From: Sphingobacteriales bacterium
Lineage (GTDB): Bacteria > Bacteroidota > Bacteroidia > Sphingobacteriales > Sphingobacteriaceae
Direction of reading: 5' to 3'
Length of the DNA stretch: 64,000 nucleotides
Assembly (NCBI GenBank): GCA_028288165.1
Contig: JAQBOG010000031.1
Location: 1 to 64,000, forward strand
Shown here piece after piece: positions 59,452-64,000 of this stretch; position 1 is the stretch's first letter, and every line of letters starts with the position of its first letter. Both the position numbers and the translations under genes were made by a program. Below the pieces are notes generated by a model that saw only the letters and a list, made by a program, of their open reading frames with translations, made no database searches and had not been told where the DNA came from.

Positions 59452-62319
59452 TCATTTCATATAAAGACTTTCTTGTGGCCCTAAATAGCTCAGCTTGATT
59501 TCCTCAGTATTAATTACCAATTTCTGCAAAACAACGCCTGCATCCACTCGCCAAAACTTTAAGGTATGTTCTCCAGGTGTTTTAATTTGATGTTTAGATA
59601 TGATGGTAAAAATATTATCTGCAACAGATTTATTCCAGGCATTTTCAGACTTATCAGCATGAAGATTGATGATTTTCGGAGTTTCGTTATCGAATGAGAT
59701 TGCAAATTTCAATCCGCCAGAATTGGTAAAATCAATGCTTGGAGAAACATAGGTTTGAACTTGAACTAATCCGGTATCTGCAATGTTTACCAGATATTCA
59801 AGATGAGTAGAATTTCCCCTAGCAATCTCACTTGCTACGGTAACAGGAGCAGTCATCACTCCCGATAAAGTTCGACCATAACCAGGAATAACTTTCCACT
59901 TTATGTCATGATCATTCACCGCTTTCGTAAAATGTTCCGCTTCTATCGAAATATGTCCGTCAGCTTCTAAAAAGCCCCTTTTATCAGCGAAAGTCGAGTT
60001 ATTTATGATTGCGTTAATTGTGACTTTCGTTTCGCCCGAATTTATTGTTACCGGAACTTTCGTTATGCCCACCGGAGCTTTTGCCCAATCAGCACTTAGC
60101 CACAATCTTTTGTCGCTTTCTAAAATCCCGTTCGATGCATCTATTTTAAGCCAAGAAACAGGAATATCAATCTTGTAATCCAAGTTTTCCTTTCCCCGAT
60201 TAAATACCTCTATATAATGCTTCGATTTCAAGAAATTGTAAAATACGGGCAAACTCGCGGTTGACTTTTCTTTTGGCCACGCTAAAGATGAACCTTCAAG
60301 CGCTACACCTAAATCCGGCTTTTCGGGTACTTCCATTTCCTTCACATCCGGCATTTTATTAACCGGCGGTTGTTGCCAATACGTATAACCGATATGCGTT
60401 TGATCCATCATATGGTTCCATTTTCCATTCGCAAGTTTGGTATTGTAGAAGTTTGTAATGTCCGAATCACGCTTAAATAACAGTTTCACTTTGCTGCAAA
60501 ACGCATTTGTACTGGCTCTGCCTTGTTCAGCATATAACCGGTTTTTAGCTGCCGTAACATATAACTCATTCAAGTTTGCGCAAGCCTCCACCGGATGCAT
60601 CACCAATTGATAATACGCATCCTGATACTCCAAAGGCATTAAATTATAAATTTTTCTAGCTTTTTCTTCCAACTGATTGTATTCTTCAACTACTGTTTCA
60701 GCTTCGTTATAATTAGCTAAATTATAAGTTCCGGGTTCCAATAGTTCTGGTTTTCTTCTCCCATTCAAGCGAGAATATTCTAAAATAATCTCGGCGATTT
60801 CATTTGAATATTTCGGTCCAAATTGTTTACTAGCCCAAGTTTCCGTGTATTCTTGCAACCGCTCGGCTGGCCATTTTTTGGGGTTCCATGCATAATCCAA
60901 AAAAAACTCCGTTGGGAATTCCATTGGCTTAATATCGCCCACATTCACAATCCAAATGCGGTCTGCACCATAATTATAAGCCAAATTCATTTGTTCCCAC
61001 ACTTTAGAAATTGGGTTTGTATTTAGCCATTTATAATTTCTCGGCCCGCCTACATAATCATAATGATAATAAATGCCATAACCGCCACTTCTGGGTTTCT
61101 CGTTTAGCTTTGGAAGCTTGCGGATGTTACCCCAATTGTCATCGCATAACAGCAAAGTTATATCATCGGGCACCCGCATTCCTTTGTCGTAATACTCTTG
61201 CACCTCTTTATACAAAGCCCATAATTGCGGCGTTTGATCAGCATTTTTACCTGTAGTTTCTTTAATAATTGTCCGTTGATCGGCTACAATTCGCTCTAAT
61301 AAAGCAATCGCTGTTCCTTGCGACATCGGTTCATCTCCATCGCCCCGCATCCCCACCGAAACAATATTTTCATAGTTTCCCATTCGGGCGATTCCATCTT
61401 TCCAGAATTTTTTCAGGTTGGCCTCATTCTGATCGTAGTTCCATTTCCCAGAACCATATCTCCGCCATTCATCATGAGCACGAACCAAGGGCTCATGATG
61501 CGACGTGCCCATTACAATTCCGTATTTGTCTGCCTTAACAGGATTCAGTTTATCATCGTCGTTAAAAGCACTTCCCCACATAGCAGGCCATAAATAGTTC
61601 CCTTTCATTCGAAGAATCAATTCAAACACTTTCTCATAAAACTGATGATTGAAACCTCCAAATTTATCTTTGGCCCAACCTGATAATGCCGGCGCTTCGT
61701 CGTTAATGAAAATTCCCCGATATTTTACAGCCGGTGTTCCTTGCGAATGCCGCCCAGGCAGCACATACAAAGCAGCTTGCTTTTTTACCGGAATATCCGC
61801 CCACCAATGCCATGGCGATACTCCTATTTGTTGTGATAAATCATAAATTCCGTAAATCGTTCCGCGTTTATCACTACCTACAATCACCAAAGCTTTACTT
61901 ACGCCAGGCAATGGGTTTTGAATAATTTGAGTGAGTGAGGTTTCCCATTTCCCGGCAATACTGGAGACTTTGAGTTTCCCTTGCCTAATGAGTTTATCAA
62001 TTAATGGATTTTTGCCAATGGTTCCTATCAGGATTATTTCGTTTGAGAATTTAGCAGCGTTGATCTTTACATCTGGCTTTGTGCTACTTACCAACTCAAT
62101 ATCTGAAGCCAAATCTTTAGCAGCCCTTACAACGCCGGAATAATCCGACTCACTCACATAAATATCAGCCGCCTTGCCCGAAGCAAAAAGCCGAAAACGT
62201 CCGGTTCCCTTTTGTGTGGAAACGTATGAGGTATCGGAAATAGCAAAACAAGATTGACTAGCAATAAGCGTAATTATAAACGCACTTACCTTGAGGAAAT
62301 GAATCAAATAGGAACTCAT
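59452..62319 (-). CDS. GH115 family alpha-glucuronidase
   Basis: A 955-residue exported protein (signal to about residue 26, ending near SCFA). The N-terminal domain is followed by the catalytic barrel with RGIFINDEAPALSGWAKDKF, MKGNYLWPAMWGSAFNDDD, GTSHHEPLVRAHDEWRRYG and SVGMRGDGDEPMS, phrases that mark GH115. A helical segment and a C-terminal beta-sandwich follow (DGHISIEAEHFTKAVNDHDI). The family removes 4-O-methyl-glucuronic acid from xylan, including from internal residues. It starts six bases after the GH10 stop, so the two enzymes form a xylan-degrading operon. Confidence 0.95.
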   Translation of the reverse strand: MSSYLIHFLKVSAFIITLIASQSCFAISDTSYVSTQKGTGRFRLFASGKAADIYVSESDYSGVVRAAKDLASDIELVSSTKPDVKINAAKFSNEIILIGTIGKNPLIDKLIRQGKLKVSSIAGKWETSLTQIIQNPLPGVSKALVIVGSDKRGTIYGIYDLSQQIGVSPWHWWADIPVKKQAALYVLPGRHSQGTPAVKYRGIFINDEAPALSGWAKDKFGGFNHQFYEKVFELILRMKGNYLWPAMWGSAFNDDDKLNPVKADKYGIVMGTSHHEPLVRAHDEWRRYGSGKWNYDQNEANLKKFWKDGIARMGNYENIVSVGMRGDGDEPMSQGTAIALLERIVADQRTIIKETTGKNADQTPQLWALYKEVQEYYDKGMRVPDDITLLLCDDNWGNIRKLPKLNEKPRSGGYGIYYHYDYVGGPRNYKWLNTNPISKVWEQMNLAYNYGADRIWIVNVGDIKPMEFPTEFFLDYAWNPKKWPAERLQEYTETWASKQFGPKYSNEIAEIILEYSRLNGRRKPELLEPGTYNLANYNEAETVVEEYNQLEEKARKIYNLMPLEYQDAYYQLVMHPVEACANLNELYVTAAKNRLYAEQGRASTNAFCSKVKLLFKRDSDITNFYNTKLANGKWNHMMDQTHIGYTYWQQPPVNKMPDVKEMEVPEKPDLGVALEGSSLAWPKEKSTASLPVFYNFLKSKHYIEVFNRGKENLDYKIDIPVSWLKIDASNGILESDKRLWLSADWAKAPVGITKVPVTINSGETKVTINAIINNSTFADKRGFLEADGHISIEAEHFTKAVNDHDIKWKVIPGYGRTLSGVMTAPVTVASEIARGNSTHLEYLVNIADTGLVQVQTYVSPSIDFTNSGGLKFAISFDNETPKIINLHADKSENAWNKSVADNIFTIISKHQIKTPGEHTLKFWRVDAGVVLQKLVINTEEIKLSYLGPQESLYMK

Positions 62320-62325
62320 AAAAAC

Positions 62326-63414
62326 TTACTTTTTAAAATTGACAACTTCCCAATAAGCCTTCTTACGCTGCAGATTTTGATCAAATAATAAAGGGTAATT
62401 TTTTCTTCCCTTAACAGGATATTCATCTAACCAGGTGTGTTGATCAGAGATATTCCAGAAAGTAATTCCAGTGATTACACTTTTATAATCTCTAAAAATC
62501 TGGAATACGTTTTTATAAACCTGCATTTGTTTTTGTTCCTGATCCGACGTTAAATCAAACTTTTCCCCATCTCTTAGTGGACGTTGATTTTTCTCCCATG
62601 AATAAACAGAAACATCTAATTCGGTAACCTGCACTTTTAAACCTAAAGATGAAAATTGCTCAATTGCTTTCCGAAGTTCTTGTTGAGTTGGTTCAAATAA
62701 CGACCAATGACCTTGCAAGCCAACCCCGTGAACAGGCACTTTAGCATCTACCAACTGTTTCAATAATTTATAGATCCGCTCCCGTTTTTCAGGACGTTCC
62801 GTATTGTAATCGTTGTAAAATAATTGTGCTTCCGGATCAGCAGCATGGGCGTACTCAAATGCTTTAATAATGAAATCGTCGCCGCAGATTTTATACCATA
62901 GAGAGTTCCGTAAAAATTTGGTACTGTCGTCATCAATTGCCTCGTTTACCACATCCCAAGCATAAATTTTGCCTTTGTATCGGCTTACCACTTCCGTGAT
63001 ATGATCCTTTAAACGCTTCAATAAAACTTCTTTAGAAACTTCATTTCCCTGATCATCTTTAAACATCCATTTCGGCGCCTGCTCATGCCAGCATAAATTG
63101 TGGCCACGAACTTTTATCTCATTCTTTTGAGCAAAATTCACAATGCTATCCGCATCACGCCAGAAGTAACGGTTTTCTTCCGGATGAATTGGCCCCATTT
63201 TCATCGCATTTTCAGGCGTTACGCTATTGAACTCTTTTAAAATAAGCTCGGCATTTGGGCCAGTTAAAGATTGCGGGCCAACTGCAACGCCTATCGGGAA
63301 GTAGCTTTGGTAATAATCTTTTAAGCCTTTATTGCTGGTTGTGGTGGTTTGCTCCTTACGGGATTTGCATCCTGCTAAAATGAGTAAGGCCGCTGAGTAG
63401 ATTAGTATTTTCAT
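62326..63414 (-). CDS. GH10 family endo-1,4-beta-xylanase lipoprotein
   Basis: A 362-residue lipoprotein (SAALLILAGCKSRKEQ). The (beta/alpha)8 domain has FNSVTPENAMKMGPIHPEEN, GHNLCWHEQAPKW, the acid/base Glu158 in YAWDVVNEAIDD and the nucleophile Glu265 in VQVTELDVSVYSW. NDYNTERPEKRERIY and TFWNISDQHTWL are also diagnostic. It cleaves the xylan backbone. The leader contains low-complexity repeats (63419-63468). With GH115 and an acetylesterase-family gene it forms a set for glucuronoxylan. Confidence 0.97.
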   Translation of the reverse strand: MKILIYSAALLILAGCKSRKEQTTTTSNKGLKDYYQSYFPIGVAVGPQSLTGPNAELILKEFNSVTPENAMKMGPIHPEENRYFWRDADSIVNFAQKNEIKVRGHNLCWHEQAPKWMFKDDQGNEVSKEVLLKRLKDHITEVVSRYKGKIYAWDVVNEAIDDDSTKFLRNSLWYKICGDDFIIKAFEYAHAADPEAQLFYNDYNTERPEKRERIYKLLKQLVDAKVPVHGVGLQGHWSLFEPTQQELRKAIEQFSSLGLKVQVTELDVSVYSWEKNQRPLRDGEKFDLTSDQEQKQMQVYKNVFQIFRDYKSVITGITFWNISDQHTWLDEYPVKGRKNYPLLFDQNLQRKKAYWEVVNFKK

Positions 63415-63418
63415 GGGT

Positions 63419-63468
63419 TCTAATGAGTTGTAATGAGAGTTGTAAGTTGTAGGTTCTAAGTTGTAGGT
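63419..63468. repeat. Low-complexity direct repeats in the xylanase leader
   Basis: Repeated units of TAATGAG and of AGTTGTAGG / AAGTTGTAGG lie just upstream of the xylanase ATG (63414). Their style resembles the leader repeats at 24680-24822 and 28763-28805. Confidence 0.6.
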
Positions 63469-63596
63469 ATGAAATTCGACTTCATTAAAAATGGTGATAA
63501 ATAAACAAATTTGCTTTCCAATGCTCAGCCAGATCTCTCCTCCGTCGAGATGAAAGTATGCTATAAGCTGATAGCTGACTACTCATTGCTGACAGC

Positions 63597-64000
63597 TCAA
63601 TCTGTTGTAAACGGACTGGCTGGCAAGTTTTCCTTATTGTATAAATTTGCCTTATCAGGATTATCTGCCCAGGCATATCTAACCGAAACAGGATGAGGGA
63701 TAGATTCACTCCAAACCTCCACCTTGTTTCCGTTAATTTTAGCTTTTGCCCACACGAATTTTTTATCAGCGCCAGCAATGGCAAAATATTTAAGCTCTTG
63801 ATCACCTTTAGCAACCAATCCAGAACCGATGTTTGTAAAGGATAAAATAATCTTTTTCCCCACGATTTTTTTTGATTGATAGATTGGGCCAGAGTGAACG
63901 ATGTTGCTATTTCCATAGGCTAATTTCTGAGCAGCAAGAGCAAGTCTTTTACCAACTGTTTCTTTAGTTAATGGATGAATATCATTCCATTCGCCTACAT
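63597..64000 (-). CDS. Sialate O-acetylesterase family protein, 3' part (runs off right edge)
   Basis: The frame is open from the window edge to the TGA at 63597. It reads GEWNDIHPLTKETVGKRLAL near the edge, then NSNIVHSGPIYQSKKIVGKK, AIAGADKKFVWAKAKINGNK and VSVRYAWADNPDKANLYNKE, ending LPASPFTTD. This is the C-terminal region of the SASA/sialate O-acetylesterase family (catalytic His in the WNDIHP segment). Next to GH10 and GH115 it is more likely an acetylxylan esterase than a sialic-acid enzyme. Upstream sequence and start are outside the window. Confidence 0.88.
   Translation of the reverse strand, partial: VGEWNDIHPLTKETVGKRLALAAQKLAYGNSNIVHSGPIYQSKKIVGKKIILSFTNIGSGLVAKGDQELKYFAIAGADKKFVWAKAKINGNKVEVWSESIPHPVSVRYAWADNPDKANLYNKENLPASPFTTD

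Noticed and set aside
59438..59456. Terminator hairpin at the end of the GH115 gene
   Set aside because: ATGAGGA/TCCTCAT overlaps the stop codon and has no T-run; too weak to list.
61269..61593. Open frames on the plus strand inside the GH115 gene
   Set aside because: GH115 signature motifs are encoded on the other strand across the same bases; the plus-strand products look like antisense artefacts.
63485..63916. 143-residue minus-strand frame at the right end
   Set aside because: It overlaps in another frame the esterase sequence, whose WNDIHP and ALYNKE-like segments clearly define the real frame.

Overview
The window is about 64 kb of AT-rich DNA from a Bacteroidetes chromosome, most likely Sphingobacteriaceae (Pedobacter/Mucilaginibacter/Solitalea-like). 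The evidence is a SusC/SusD pair, a hybrid two-component (HTCS) sensor, CKK-type lipoprotein signals, the order miaB - sigma54 activator - lptE - secG - groES/groEL, weak Shine-Dalgarno sequences, and dispersed palindromic repeats like those common in this phylum. The genus is an inference.

Layout. (1) 1-125: end of a possible transposase reading frame running off the left edge. (2) 725-12125 (+): surface-polysaccharide cluster with two tandem beta-helix proteins, two GT4 glycosyltransferases, homologues of all four Campylobacter PglF/PglE/PglD/PglC steps (UDP-diNAc-bacillosamine-type synthesis and priming), a FemAB/BioF2-like acyltransferase and a small HTH protein. No flippase or polymerase is visible, so the cluster probably continues to the left. 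(3) 12165-18167 (-): clpS, then ridA, a mitochondrial-type 2,4-dienoyl-CoA reductase and an ECI1-type enoyl-CoA isomerase (auxiliary unsaturated-fat beta-oxidation), a large MG2/TonB-plug surface protein and dcd. (4) 18237-20532 (+): phosphopantetheinyl transferase, lipB and a decayed GDSL esterase. (5) 20586-34631 (mostly -): M48 peptidase with a DUF898 membrane protein, groEL, groES, secG, a TPR-like protein, lptE, a sigma54 activator, miaB, ilvE, a SerB/SerA fusion and an SDR epimerase. (6) 34849-36036 (+): an arginase-family protein with altered metal ligands. (7) 36216-57450 (+): a polysaccharide utilization locus with HTCS sensor, SusC, SusD, surface glycan-binding lipoprotein, a clan GH-A lipoprotein hydrolase, a VCBS/UnbV lipoprotein, GH9 and GH3; beta-glucan is the likely substrate. 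(8) 57659-59216 (+): a small unknown protein and an EamA transporter. (9) 59452-64000 (-): xylan genes, GH115 alpha-glucuronidase, GH10 xylanase and the 3' part of a sialate O-acetylesterase-family gene.

The most notable signals lie outside ordinary genes. Five copies of an intergenic palindromic repeat keep their flanks while the hairpin arms change in a compensatory way. A different palindromic repeat has inserted in frame inside miaB, and a relative of it supplies the miaB C-terminus and stop. SerB is fused to a SerA remnant that has lost its NAD-binding domain. The groES-groEL spacer is bounded by low-complexity inverted repeats. No tRNA, rRNA or CRISPR array was seen.
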